From Hyphomicrobium sp. (GTDB taxonomy: Bacteria > Pseudomonadota > Alphaproteobacteria > Rhizobiales > Hyphomicrobiaceae): a stretch of 64,000 bases of DNA. A program made the position numbers and the translations under genes. Numbering within the stretch: the first letter of the stretch is position 1; every line of letters starts with the position of its first letter. A model generated the notes under the pieces. The model saw nothing but the letters and a program-made list of their open reading frames with translations. It did no database searches and was not told where the DNA came from. The stretch is taken from assembly GCA_002928515.1 (NCBI GenBank), contig PERI01000001.1, positions 62,001-126,000 on the forward strand, in the 5' to 3' direction. Positions 9,592 to 19,119 of the stretch are shown piece after piece.

Positions 9592-10686
9592 GTGAACTGG
9601 ATTAACAACGTTGTCCGCCCAAAGATCAGCGGGCTGTTGTCGACGGCTAAACGGGAAGTGCCCGATAATCTCTGGGTCAAGTGCCCCGAGTCGGGCCAGA
9701 TGGTTTTCTACAAGGACTTAGAAGCCAACGAATTCGTCGTACCCGGTTCCAATTTCCATATGCGTATGGGGGCGGATCAGCGACTGCGCCATTTATTCGA
9801 TGGCGGTGAGTACAAAATTATTCCGGTGCCGTCGGTTCAGCAGGACCCTCTCAAGTTTCGTGACGGGCGCAAATACACCGACCGTTTGAAGGACGCGAAG
9901 GCCGATACCAAACTCGACGATGCGGTTTTGGTTGGCGAAGGCCTTTTGCAAGGCGACAAGGTGGTCGCGGCCGTACAAGATTTCCGCTTCATGGCTGGCT
10001 CGCTCGGAATGGCTGCTGGTGAAGCGCTGATCGCTGGCATGTTGAAAGCGGTCGAACTCAAGACACCATTTATTTTGTTTGCTGCATCGGGTGGCGCACG
10101 CATGCAGGAAGGCATTTTGTCTTTAATGCAGATGCCGCGCACGACAATTGCTGTGCAACGTCTTCGCGATGCGCGATTGCCGTACATCGTCGTTCTCACA
10201 GATCCGACTACGGGTGGCGTTACGGCTTCATATGCCATGTTGGGCGACGTGCACATTGCAGAGCCCGGCGCATTGATCTGTTTTGCTGGTCCGCGTGTTA
10301 TTCAGCAAACTATTCGCGAACAATTGCCCGATGGGTTCCAGCGTGCCGAATATTTGTTGGCGCATGGCATGGTCGATATGGTCGTGCATCGCCATCAGAT
10401 GCGTGAGACACTCGCACGCTTGTGCAGCTTGTTCATGTCAGGTGTGAATGCCAGCAAAGGCAAAGACTCCCGCCGCCTGAATGGCAAGGCTTACGTCAAC
10501 GGTGTGTCCGTCGATAGCAAAGTGATTGAGACGGCTGCGCGAGAAAGCGGAAGCGTGATTGAGCCGGAAGTCGTGCCGCCGAGCCAACGCTTCGATGCCA
10601 ATCGCTCTGGAGATAAGACCAAGCGTGATGGCAATGACGTGATTTCTGGCGGCACGCCAGGTAAGGATGCTCCGCGCAACGCGTAG
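9592..10686 (+). CDS. accD: Acetyl-CoA carboxylase carboxyltransferase beta subunit
   Basis: 364 residues. With AccA it transfers the carboxyl group from biotin to acetyl-CoA to make malonyl-CoA. The carboxyltransferase fold is clear ([55 protein letters not shown]). The N-terminal zinc ribbon has only one of the four Cys found in Escherichia coli ([10 protein letters not shown], later [12 protein letters not shown]). I recall this loss as common in alphaproteobacteria. The start is a GTG with AAGGAG nine bases upstream. The 60-residue C-terminal tail is hydrophilic and low-complexity. It precedes folC, as is typical. Confidence 0.95.
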   Translation: MNWINNVVRPKISGLLSTAKREVPDNLWVKCPESGQMVFYKDLEANEFVVPGSNFHMRMGADQRLRHLFDGGEYKIIPVPSVQQDPLKFRDGRKYTDRLKDAKADTKLDDAVLVGEGLLQGDKVVAAVQDFRFMAGSLGMAAGEALIAGMLKAVELKTPFILFAASGGARMQEGILSLMQMPRTTIAVQRLRDARLPYIVVLTDPTTGGVTASYAMLGDVHIAEPGALICFAGPRVIQQTIREQLPDGFQRAEYLLAHGMVDMVVHRHQMRETLARLCSLFMSGVNASKGKDSRRLNGKAYVNGVSVDSKVIETAARESGSVIEPEVVPPSQRFDANRSGDKTKRDGNDVISGGTPGKDAPRNA

Positions 10687-10731
10687 CCGCGCGATGGTTG
10701 CGTAGATGATCCTTTAACTCGGCATTTTGGC

Positions 10732-12099
10732 ATGACAGTCTCAAAGACACGTCCGACAAGCGATGCTTTGCTGGCAGAGATGATGCTGCTGCATCCCAAG
10801 CTCATCGATTTGTCGCTCGGGCGCGTTGAGCGCCTGCTTGCCAAACTCGGGCATCCAGAACTGCGGTTACCGCCTGTTATTCATATTGCGGGTACCAACG
10901 GCAAAGGCTCGGTGACAGCTTACTTGCGCGCGATGATCGAGGCGGCAGGCAAGCGCGTGCATGTTTATACGTCTCCACATCTTGTGCGCTTTCATGAGCG
11001 CATTGCGCTTGCGGGGGCCGGCGGCAAAGCAGAGCCCATTGGCGAGGACGCGCTCGTCGATATGCTGATGCGCGTACGCGCGGTCAACGATGGGGATGAC
11101 ATTACGCAATTTGAAATTACGACGGCTGCTGCACTGCTGGCGTTCGCGGAAACGCCCGCCGATGTGCTGCTGCTCGAAGTGGGTCTAGGCGGGCGGTTGG
11201 ATGCCACGAACGTTATCAAGCATCCCGTGCTGACCGTGCTGACACCGATATCGATGGACCACGCGGAAAAGCTAGGGCCGACGCTTGCTAAAATTGCTGG
11301 CGAGAAGGCCGGGATTTTGAAGCGTGGGACGCTTGGCGTTATCTCTGCGCAGCCTGACGAAGTCCTGAACGTGATTGAAACTAAGGCGCGGGCAGTCGGT
11401 GCGCCGCTGATTGTTTCCGGGCGCGATTTCGACGCTTACGAGCAAAGCGGTCGGCTCGTTGTTCAACGTGAGGATTTGCTGCTCGACTTGCCGCTTCCCG
11501 CGCTGATCGGCCGACATCAAATTTCCAATGCCGGAACGGCTGTGGTTGCAGCTTTGGCTCTGGGTGAGCGGTTGCCAAATCTAGGCATCGATGAGCGGGC
11601 GATAGAATTGGGTTTGCGGAACGTGAGCTGGCCTGCGCGCATGCAGCGTCTCACTGGGGGACCGTTGCCTGCTATTCTTGGAGAAAATTGTGAGCTTTGG
11701 CTCGATGGCGGGCATAATCCGGCCGCGGGCGATATGTTGGCCGACACGTTAGCTGGTTTTGACGAGAAAGTGCCAAAGCCAGTTTATTTGGTGGTTGGCA
11801 TGATGGGTCAGAAAGATGCGCTGGGTTTCTTGGCGCCATTTCGTGGATTGGTGCGAGCGATTTACACAGTGCCAATTCCAGGCGCCCATGAAGCGCCGCA
11901 TTCTGAGGAAAAACTTGCGGAAGTGGCCCGTAGTGCTGGATTGCAAGCTTTCGAGCGCACCAGTGTCGTGGATGCTTTAGGGGCTATTGCAGGCCTGCCT
12001 AAAGGCGACAAGCGTGTCTTAATTTGCGGCTCGCTTTATCTGGCGGGCCACGTTCTGACACTCCAAGAGGATGGTCAGTCTGCGACTGGAGCCCACTGA
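10732..12099 (+). CDS. folC: Folylpolyglutamate synthase / dihydrofolate synthase
   Basis: 455 residues of the Mur-ligase fold. It adds glutamate to dihydropteroate and to folates. The P-loop GTNGKGSVTAYL, the folate loop region TSPHLVRFHERI, the LLEVGLGGRLDATNV motif and the C-terminal domain (WLDGGHNPAAGDM) are present. There is no strong Shine-Dalgarno before ATG 10732. It closes the accD-folC pair. Confidence 0.95.
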   Translation: MTVSKTRPTSDALLAEMMLLHPKLIDLSLGRVERLLAKLGHPELRLPPVIHIAGTNGKGSVTAYLRAMIEAAGKRVHVYTSPHLVRFHERIALAGAGGKAEPIGEDALVDMLMRVRAVNDGDDITQFEITTAAALLAFAETPADVLLLEVGLGGRLDATNVIKHPVLTVLTPISMDHAEKLGPTLAKIAGEKAGILKRGTLGVISAQPDEVLNVIETKARAVGAPLIVSGRDFDAYEQSGRLVVQREDLLLDLPLPALIGRHQISNAGTAVVAALALGERLPNLGIDERAIELGLRNVSWPARMQRLTGGPLPAILGENCELWLDGGHNPAAGDMLADTLAGFDEKVPKPVYLVVGMMGQKDALGFLAPFRGLVRAIYTVPIPGAHEAPHSEEKLAEVARSAGLQAFERTSVVDALGAIAGLPKGDKRVLICGSLYLAGHVLTLQEDGQSATGAH

Positions 12100-12400
12100 G
12101 TTGACGATTTGCAGATCTATTCGTTTTCGCCGTCATCTTGATGTCTGAAACTGAGATTAACGGATTAGGCGATAATCGTTAGCAATCATGAACTTGATCA
12201 GATTTTCAAGGAAGTCTGAAAGGTTTGGCCTCAAGCGCCATGTGGTGTCCATTGCTCAAGACGACATTGGACCAAAGTTCAAGGCGAGATTCCTCGCCAT
12301 ATCCGTCGTAAATAGACTAAAACCACGGCCAAGTTTATAAAACCGGACTGGCATCCGGAAGGCACAAAAAACAGAAACAGTGAACTGGGAGAGAAACGCC
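12100..12400. other. Intergenic region upstream of the aldehyde dehydrogenase
   Basis: About 300 bases with no gene. It must carry the promoter of the aldehyde dehydrogenase operon. I looked for a sigma-54 -24/-12 element, expected for some acoD/exaC genes, and saw none that fits. A small inverted repeat (GGCGAG 12283-12288, CTCGCC 12293-12298) lies about 100 bases before the start and could be a regulator site. Confidence 0.5.
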
Positions 12401-13921
12401 ATGCAACACGTCGCAATGGACAAGTTGAACGGCCGACAAATTATTAAATCGCGCTACGACAATTTTATCGGCGGCAAGTGGGTCGCGCCGGTTCGTGGCC
12501 AATACTTCAAAAACATCACGCCGATCACCGGTCAAGAAGTCTGCGAAATCGCTCGCTCGACAGCCGAAGATATCGAACTCGCGCTTGATGCTGCGCATGC
12601 TGCTCGTGTTTCCTGGGGCCGTACATCACCCGCGGACCGCGCACGCGTTCTGAACAAAATCGCCGACCGCATGGAAGAAAATCTCGACATCATCGCGCTC
12701 GTCGAGACGATCGATAACGGCAAGCCGATCCGCGAGACGACACATGCCGATACGCCGCTTGCCATCGACCACTGGCGCTACTTTGCAGGCTGCCTGCGCG
12801 CACAAGAAGGCACCATTGCAGAGATCGATCACGATACGGTCGCCTACCATTTCCATGAACCGCTCGGCGTCGTCGGTCAGATCATTCCGTGGAACTTCCC
12901 GATTTTGATGGCGGTTTGGAAACTGGCTCCGGCGATTGCCGCTGGTAACTGCGTCGTGCTGAAGCCAGCCGAACAGACACCGATGTCGATCATGGTCCTT
13001 ATGGAAATGATCGCCGATATCGTGCCGCCTGGAGTCATCAACGTCGTCAACGGTTTCGGTGTTGAAGCCGGAAAGCCGCTCGCTCAGAACAAGCGCATCG
13101 CTAAGATCGCGTTCACGGGCGAGACGACAACCGGTCGTTTGATCATGCAGTATGCATCGGAAAACATCATTCCTTGCACACTCGAACTTGGTGGCAAATC
13201 GCCAAACATCTTCTTCGCCGACGTTATGGACGCCGACGATGAATATTTCGACAAGTGCCTCGAAGGCTTCACGATGTTTGCGCTCAACCAGGGCGAAGTT
13301 TGCACGTGCCCAAGCCGCGCACTCGTTCAGCGGTCGATCTATGAGAAGTTTATGCAGCGCGCTCTAGAGCGTGTTTCCAAGGTCAAGCAGGGTCATCCGA
13401 TGGATGCCTCGACGATGATCGGTGCGCAGGCATCGAACGATCAGATGGAGAAGATCTTGAGCTACATCGAGATCGGCAAAGGCGAAGGCGCTCGCGTTCT
13501 CGCTGGTGGTAAGCGTGGCAGTCTCCCTGGCGAATTGGCCAGCGGCTTCTACGTCGAGCCGACTGTTCTCGAAGGCCACAACAAGATGCGCGTGTTCCAG
13601 GAAGAAATCTTTGGACCCGTGCTGGCTGTGACGACGTTCGAAGACGAAGCTGAAGCTTTGGCGATTGCGAATGATACTCTGTACGGTCTTGGCTCTGGTG
13701 TTTGGACGCGCAACGGAACGCGCGCCTATCGCTTCGGTCGCGAAATCCAAGCTGGTCGCGTGTGGACCAACTGCTACCATGCATATCCTGCGCACGCAGC
13801 CTTCGGCGGCTACAAGCAGTCTGGTATCGGCCGCGAAACGCACAAGATGATGCTCGACCACTATCAGCAGACCAAGAACATGCTGGTGAGCTACAGCCCG
13901 AAGGCGCTTGGCTTCTTCTAA
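12401..13921 (+). CDS. NAD-dependent aldehyde dehydrogenase, ExaC/AcoD type
   Basis: 506 residues, the same length as the acetaldehyde dehydrogenases ExaC and AcoD as I remember them. It oxidises short aldehydes to acids with NAD. Cofactor and active-site motifs are present: [33 protein letters not shown] with the general-base Glu, and catalytic Cys in [11 protein letters not shown], followed by a second Cys two residues on. ATG 12401 has GGGAGAG upstream. A GTG at 12380 is less likely. The downstream DUF779 gene is the standard partner of this subgroup and supports the assignment. Confidence 0.9.
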   Translation: MQHVAMDKLNGRQIIKSRYDNFIGGKWVAPVRGQYFKNITPITGQEVCEIARSTAEDIELALDAAHAARVSWGRTSPADRARVLNKIADRMEENLDIIALVETIDNGKPIRETTHADTPLAIDHWRYFAGCLRAQEGTIAEIDHDTVAYHFHEPLGVVGQIIPWNFPILMAVWKLAPAIAAGNCVVLKPAEQTPMSIMVLMEMIADIVPPGVINVVNGFGVEAGKPLAQNKRIAKIAFTGETTTGRLIMQYASENIIPCTLELGGKSPNIFFADVMDADDEYFDKCLEGFTMFALNQGEVCTCPSRALVQRSIYEKFMQRALERVSKVKQGHPMDASTMIGAQASNDQMEKILSYIEIGKGEGARVLAGGKRGSLPGELASGFYVEPTVLEGHNKMRVFQEEIFGPVLAVTTFEDEAEALAIANDTLYGLGSGVWTRNGTRAYRFGREIQAGRVWTNCYHAYPAHAAFGGYKQSGIGRETHKMMLDHYQQTKNMLVSYSPKALGFF

Positions 13922-14007
13922 TGGCTGTGTAGGTCTGATAAATCGGGGCACGTGTTCTTTGTCGAATGCGTGCCCTTTCTCTTTTGCAAGTAATCAAGAG
14001 GCTCCAC

Positions 14008-14403
14008 ATGGTCGATCGCGTTACGGCTACGCCCGATACCATTACCCTCATCAAGAAGCTCGAAAGTCTGCACGGCCCGCTTATGTTTCATCAATCGGGT
14101 GGATGCTGCGACGGCAGTGCGCCAATGTGCTACCCACGCACTGACTTCAAGCTCGGTGCGCAGGATATTTTTCTTGGCGTGATCGGCGGTCAGCCTTTTT
14201 ACATCGGTAAAGATCAATTCGAATATTGGCAGCATACGCATCTTGTCATTGATGTTGTGCCGGGTCGTGGATCTGGTTTTTCGGTCGAAGCTCCCGAAGG
14301 TGTTCGTTTTCTCACGCGTTCCCGGATTTATACGGACGAAGAAAACGATGCGCTCGATGCGGCCGGTCCGCCGCCCAATGCGCTTGAGCGTCCACCGGTC
14401 TAG
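14008..14403 (+). CDS. DUF779 protein, aldehyde dehydrogenase partner
   Basis: 131 residues. DUF779 proteins are small and Cys-rich and usually sit beside ExaC/AcoD aldehyde dehydrogenases. Their biochemical role is not established. The conserved signature HQSGGCCDGSAPMCYP is present, with three Cys that could bind a metal or act as a redox pair, followed by the family motifs QFEYWQHTHLVIDVVPGRG and FSVEAPEGVRFLTRSR. ATG 14008 follows AAGAGG. An in-frame ATG at 13966 would add 14 residues without family support. It is 86 bases after the dehydrogenase and probably in its operon. Confidence 0.85.
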   Translation: MVDRVTATPDTITLIKKLESLHGPLMFHQSGGCCDGSAPMCYPRTDFKLGAQDIFLGVIGGQPFYIGKDQFEYWQHTHLVIDVVPGRGSGFSVEAPEGVRFLTRSRIYTDEENDALDAAGPPPNALERPPV

Positions 14404-14444
14404 GTCGTCATCCAGGTCACCGCTATTTTTCTGAGGAAATATTT

Positions 14445-15050
14445 ATGGCTGCGTCTAAAACACTGCGCGAACTCACTGGCATGGGGCATACGCCGACGAC
14501 AATCGGACAGTCTGCCCTTGTCCTCATCGACTGCCAGAATACTTATCGCGAAGGCGTGATGCAGTTGGAAGGTGTCGAGCCTGCCCTCGCGCAATGCCAG
14601 ACATTATTGAAGCGGTTTCGCGATGCCGGTCGTCCGGTGATCCATATTCAGCATGATGCTGGGGTCGGTTCGCCGTATGATGTCACTGCGCCGATTGGTG
14701 CGATTGCCGATGTAGTTGCGCCGCGCGATGGCGAGCCTGTCGTGGTCAAAGCGTATCCAAGTTCATTCGAGAAAACGAACTTGCACGATTTGCTGCAAGG
14801 TTATGGTGTGACCGATTTGACGATTGCCGGTTTCATGACGCATGTGTGTGTGAATTCGACGGCGCGGGCGGCATTCAATCACGGATATAAACCAACCGTT
14901 GTTGCCGCTGCGACGGCCACACGTTCGCTCGCCAATCCGACCGTTGCGGGTGGGGATGTCTCTGCAAAAACATTGCACGATTCTAGTTTGACAGCATTAA
15001 ATGACATTTTCGCTGTCGTGGTACCGAATGCCGATGACGTGAAGGCGTAA
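14445..15050 (+). CDS. Isochorismatase-family cysteine hydrolase
   Basis: 201 residues of the isochorismatase-like fold. The catalytic triad is visible as Asp in LVLIDCQN, Lys in VVVKAYPSSF and Cys in THVCVNSTARAA, so it should be an active amidase or hydrolase. The substrate cannot be told from sequence. Relatives act on nicotinamide, N-carbamoyl amides, ureido compounds or isochorismate. It is 41 bases after the DUF779 gene and ends at a strong terminator, so it is the last gene of the aldehyde dehydrogenase unit. Confidence 0.85.
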   Translation: MAASKTLRELTGMGHTPTTIGQSALVLIDCQNTYREGVMQLEGVEPALAQCQTLLKRFRDAGRPVIHIQHDAGVGSPYDVTAPIGAIADVVAPRDGEPVVVKAYPSSFEKTNLHDLLQGYGVTDLTIAGFMTHVCVNSTARAAFNHGYKPTVVAAATATRSLANPTVAGGDVSAKTLHDSSLTALNDIFAVVVPNADDVKA

Positions 15051-15074
15051 ATTTTTCCTTGAAGGATTAGTGCA

Positions 15075-15108
15075 AAAAAGGCCTCGCAGACATCTGCGAG
15101 GCCTTTAC
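15075..15108. terminator. Bidirectional rho-independent terminator
   Basis: A perfect 14-bp arm pair (15077-15090 with 15093-15106) whose inner bases form the loop. An A-run lies on the left and a T-run on the right. It lies between convergent genes (isochorismatase-like and trxA) and can serve both. Confidence 0.85.
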
Positions 15109-15133
15109 AATTTTCATAGCTCCGTCAGATGAC

Positions 15134-15460
15134 TTAAGCTGTCACGCTGGCGTTGATCCATTCTTCGAGTTTTTTCTTCTGCACAATCGCGCCCGTGTGC
15201 TGGGCTGCAACTTGGCCGCCCTTGAACAATATCAAAGTCGGCATCGCGCGGATGCCATAGGTGCCGGTGACCTTTGGATTTTCATCGACATCGACCTTCA
15301 CGATCTTGACCTTACCGGCCAATTCAGCCGCAACTTGATCGAGCGCAGGTGCCATTGCCTTGCATGGGCCGCACCACTGGGCATGAAAATCGACCAGAAC
15401 AGGTTCGGTCGCTTTCAAAACTTCCTGCTCGAAGCTTGTGTCTGTGACTGCATTCGCCAT
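15134..15460 (-). CDS. trxA: Thioredoxin
   Basis: 108 residues, a cytoplasmic dithiol carrier reduced by thioredoxin reductase. The active site WCGPCK, the buried Asp (VLVDFHAQ) and the cis-Pro loop (RAMPTLILF) are present. I take the start at 15460 (MANAVTDTSF) because AGGAG lies upstream on that strand; an upstream in-frame start would add 17 non-family residues. It is the last gene of a leftward block that begins near ahcY. Its position after addA is conserved in Rhizobiales. Confidence 0.96.
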   Translation of the reverse strand: MANAVTDTSFEQEVLKATEPVLVDFHAQWCGPCKAMAPALDQVAAELAGKVKIVKVDVDENPKVTGTYGIRAMPTLILFKGGQVAAQHTGAIVQKKKLEEWINASVTA

Positions 15461-15561
15461 TGAAATTTCTCCTGAAAAAGACGCAGAGGGGGACCGCGTC
15501 TCGTGGCACAATGTGGCTTTGGAACTGCCATTGTTGCCGGACCCGGAACGTAGGTAGTGCG

Positions 15562-18500
15562 CTATCCAGCGTCAAGGCTTGCAAGGTCCAAATCCCAGAG
15601 GCGTTTGATCGCGTCGTCGATCACACTTTTGGGAATTTCCATGAGTCGTGGGCCATCGGTCCACAACAACGCGGCCCGCACGGGCTTTTCAGGGTAAATC
15701 TCGCCAAGTGCCAAAACGTAGGCGGCGAGCTGATAGAGGTATGCGTCAGCAACTTTAGACACATCCTGCGGTGGCGGTCGGTTGGTTTTGTAGTCAACAA
15801 TCAGTACACTTTGATCTGTTACGCAAAGACGGTCGATCTGGCCCGATAAGCGCAAGGCTGGACCTGAGCCTCGCGGTCTTGGAATGATAGCAGATATTGC
15901 CACTTCGGCGCGGCTGTCGGGTCCAAAGAGCGGGGTGAAATCCTTTGCCGACAAAACGGCCAAAGTTTCTTTGACGATGCTGCTGCGCGTTTGGGCTTTC
16001 AGTTGTGCGCCGCGCTTATCGACAAATGCTTGTGCTGCGACCGCTCGGCTTTCTTCTGGTAGGGATGGCAAATGTTGAAGCAGAGCGTGCGTAAGCGTGC
16101 CGCGCATAAAGCGATGGGTGTCTGACGATGTGAGTGGCGAAACATGATCCGAAGTACCTGCGGGATCGGATTTTGGCGCGGGGAGCGGCTCGCCCTCCGC
16201 GTCTGGCGCATACGGTTCTAGCCGCGATGGTGCAAGGGGCACGGTCAACTGCGGCTCATACGGTGCGCGGCGACGGGCAAAATCTGGCAGTTCGGCTGCG
16301 ACTTCGGCTCTAGCGTGATCAACTTTTGGTTTTTCTATTTCAGATGTTTGTTCGCTGACGATGCGCCAGCCCATGCGCTGATTGCCGAGATCTACGCGGC
16401 ATGAATCAGAGGCGAGGGCGTCAGTTATCAGATTATACCAGCAATCAGTCGCGCGCCCGCGCTGTCCTTCAAAGCCTGAGATGTAAAGACGGTCGCGTGC
16501 GCGAGTCATGGCGACATAAAGCAGTCGATTGAGCTCATCGTGCTCGCGCGCCTGCTTGATTGAGTTTGCATTGCTGATGACCGGCAGCGCTGCCGATCCT
16601 TTGATTTGCCAGACGATGGGGGCCGGAGCATCTTGCATACGCGCGACTTGGGGCAGCGGTAGAAGGCGCGCCCCGCTTCCAGCGGATGCTGTCGTGCAGG
16701 TATCAGGCAAAAAGACGATGGGGGCTTCTAGGCCTTTGGCGCCGTGCACGGTCATGATGCGAACCTCGTCGCGATCTAAGTCCATATCGCGCTTCACATT
16801 GACGTTCGCTGCGCGAATGTCGGTCAAGAAACCGGTGAGAGACGGTGGAGAGCCATCGTCATAGGCGAGAGCGAAATCGAGGAATTCGTCGATGGCGTCG
16901 GCGGCATCCGGTCCCAAACGATGCAGCATTTTCGTGCGTCCACCATCGCGGTCGAGCACTGTCGAGAAGAATTCAAATGGCGGCATGAAGTCCGCTTTTG
17001 AACGCCAGCGTTTCAGGGTTTCGGTAGCGGGTTTGAAGCGTGGATCGACATCGGCATGGGAAAGCAGCGCTTTCCATAAGGTTGCTTTGCGACCGTGAGC
17101 TATGGCCAAGAGGTCATCGTCATCCAATTCAAATAGCGGGCTTTTGAGTACGGTTGCCAGGGCTAGGTCGTCTTCGGGTAACGTTAGAAAATCGCCAAGC
17201 ACCAGTAAATCTTGCACCGCGATCTGTTCGATGAGCGCCATGCGGTCTGAGCCCGCGACTGGAATTTCGCGTGCTTTAAGTGCTTTTATCATTGGGACAG
17301 CGAACGGGTGGCGTTTGCGCACAAGGATGATGATGTCGCCTGCGCGGATCGGCCGATCTTCGGATTGCAGTTTTTCTTTAGATCGTAACCAGCCTTGAAT
17401 TTTGTCGGCGATGCGTTCGGCTAGTTGTGTCGCTGGTGCAGTTTCTTTGCCATCGGCCAGAGGGTGCCAAGGGTCAGTAGCGGGGATATACTCGGGCTTT
17501 TCCGTTGGCCAGATTTCGATAAGCCCGGCCTGACCGAACCGTTTTGCGATATGTGGGATGATGGCGATGTTGGCTGTTAATCCTGGCGTTCGTGTAGGAT
17601 CTCTGAAAACGCTATCCACGGCGTCTAGGATCGGCTTCACGGTCCGGAACGATAGGTTGAGAGGCACCGTTCGCCACGGCATGTCTGCATGCTTTGACAT
17701 GTGCGCGAAGGTCTTGCCCATCTCGGCAAACATCTCGGGTTCGGCACCCTGAAAAGAATAGATCGATTGCTTTTCATCGCCGACTGCAAACACTGTGCGG
17801 CGTTGTTCTTGTGCGCCACGGCCAGAGAAAAACTCGTTGGCGAGAGATTTGATGATGGTCCATTGCTGCGGACTGGTGTCTTGCGCTTCATCGACAAGAA
17901 TATGGTCGAGACCGCCATCGAGTTTGAAGAGTACCCAGTCAGTGGCGCTTTGATCCGAAAGCAGGCCAGTGGTTTTTTCGATCAGGTCATCGAAATCGAG
18001 TGCGCCAGAGCTGCGTTTGGCGTCAATGTATCTTTGCAGCACTGCGGCTGCGAGCCGGTAGAGAGCGACAGTGGCTTCGAGGAGCGTAAGCGACTGCAAT
18101 TCTGTTGTCAGAATTACAAAACGCGATTGCGCGTTTTGAGCGATGTTATGTAAGTCGGGACGACCATCGGACAAGGCTTTTGACATCAACTTAGCGCGTG
18201 GTTCGCCTTTTTCTGTCAGAAAGTATTCACTGAGGATTTCTGCAATGTGCTCCGGATCAAATAAGCCTACAATATTTCTCAATAGCTCGGCATGTTTGAC
18301 ATCGGTTTTACCACCCTTTTCAAGGTGGCTTATGAGGTCTGTGATATCGGATTTGGATAAAAGTTTTGCGCGTTCGTTCTCGATGGCAGTGATCGAACTG
18401 CTCGGCCTGATGCTGAAAATATCACGCAGATATTTTTCGACAGCCGCGAAGTTATCTTGTTCTTCCCTAAGATCTATGCGGCTGGCAAATTCCAACCATG

Positions 18501-19119
18501 CACGCTCGGCAATAGATTTTGACAATAGCTCGTCAAAATTGGAATCGGCCGCATAGCGAATGACGGTTTCTAAAGCAGTGCCGAGTGGGCTTGATTTGCC
18601 TGCCGTTGCTTCAATCAGTGTGGCTTCGATGGCGCTGGCTTTCAATTCTCGGCCTTTTTCATCATCGAGAATTTTGAAGCCGGGTGGCACGTTGGCTTCC
18701 AGCGGAAAGCGTTGCAGCAAGCGTTCGCAAAATGCGTGAATAGTCTGCACCTTTAAGCCACCTGGCGTTTCAATCGCGATTGTAAACAGGGTGCGGGCGC
18801 GTGCGAGCTCATCGTCGCTGGGTATGCGGCCGAGAATTTGAGCTAGCTTGTCTCTCAGATGCTCATGATCTGCGGTCACCCATGTCGCCAGCGTGTCGAA
18901 CACGCGTTTGGACATTTCGGCGGCACCGGCCTTGGTATAGGTCAAACACAAAATGCGTTCGGGCGGCGTGCCATCGAGCAGCAATCGCAAAACACGCAAG
19001 GTCAGAACGTGCGTTTTGCCGGTGCCAGCATTGGCGTTGACCCACGCTGATGCGCCGGGATCGCTCGCGTCAGATTGAGCGCGTTTGGTATAGTCTAGCG
19101 CTTGTGAGATGTCGTTCAT
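15562..19119 (-). CDS. addA: Double-strand break repair helicase-nuclease AddA
   Basis: 1185 residues. AddA is the UvrD-like 3'-5' helicase with a C-terminal RecB-type nuclease of the AddAB complex, which resects double-strand ends for RecA. Walker A ANAGTGKTH lies near residue 30. Walker B-like VDEAQDTSPQQW, helicase motif GDEKQSIYSFQGA and late motif YVAMTRARDRLYISG follow. The nuclease motif is VDYKTNRPPP near the C-terminus. It overlaps the end of addB by 4 bases, so the two subunits are made together. Confidence 0.96.
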   Translation of the reverse strand: MNDISQALDYTKRAQSDASDPGASAWVNANAGTGKTHVLTLRVLRLLLDGTPPERILCLTYTKAGAAEMSKRVFDTLATWVTADHEHLRDKLAQILGRIPSDDELARARTLFTIAIETPGGLKVQTIHAFCERLLQRFPLEANVPPGFKILDDEKGRELKASAIEATLIEATAGKSSPLGTALETVIRYAADSNFDELLSKSIAERAWLEFASRIDLREEQDNFAAVEKYLRDIFSIRPSSSITAIENERAKLLSKSDITDLISHLEKGGKTDVKHAELLRNIVGLFDPEHIAEILSEYFLTEKGEPRAKLMSKALSDGRPDLHNIAQNAQSRFVILTTELQSLTLLEATVALYRLAAAVLQRYIDAKRSSGALDFDDLIEKTTGLLSDQSATDWVLFKLDGGLDHILVDEAQDTSPQQWTIIKSLANEFFSGRGAQEQRRTVFAVGDEKQSIYSFQGAEPEMFAEMGKTFAHMSKHADMPWRTVPLNLSFRTVKPILDAVDSVFRDPTRTPGLTANIAIIPHIAKRFGQAGLIEIWPTEKPEYIPATDPWHPLADGKETAPATQLAERIADKIQGWLRSKEKLQSEDRPIRAGDIIILVRKRHPFAVPMIKALKAREIPVAGSDRMALIEQIAVQDLLVLGDFLTLPEDDLALATVLKSPLFELDDDDLLAIAHGRKATLWKALLSHADVDPRFKPATETLKRWRSKADFMPPFEFFSTVLDRDGGRTKMLHRLGPDAADAIDEFLDFALAYDDGSPPSLTGFLTDIRAANVNVKRDMDLDRDEVRIMTVHGAKGLEAPIVFLPDTCTTASAGSGARLLPLPQVARMQDAPAPIVWQIKGSAALPVISNANSIKQAREHDELNRLLYVAMTRARDRLYISGFEGQRGRATDCWYNLITDALASDSCRVDLGNQRMGWRIVSEQTSEIEKPKVDHARAEVAAELPDFARRRAPYEPQLTVPLAPSRLEPYAPDAEGEPLPAPKSDPAGTSDHVSPLTSSDTHRFMRGTLTHALLQHLPSLPEESRAVAAQAFVDKRGAQLKAQTRSSIVKETLAVLSAKDFTPLFGPDSRAEVAISAIIPRPRGSGPALRLSGQIDRLCVTDQSVLIVDYKTNRPPPQDVSKVADAYLYQLAAYVLALGEIYPEKPVRAALLWTDGPRLMEIPKSVIDDAIKRLWDLDLASLDAG

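Noticed and set aside
12100..12400. Sigma-54 promoter for the aldehyde dehydrogenase
   Set aside because: No sequence close to TGGCAC-N5-TTGC with right spacing was found.
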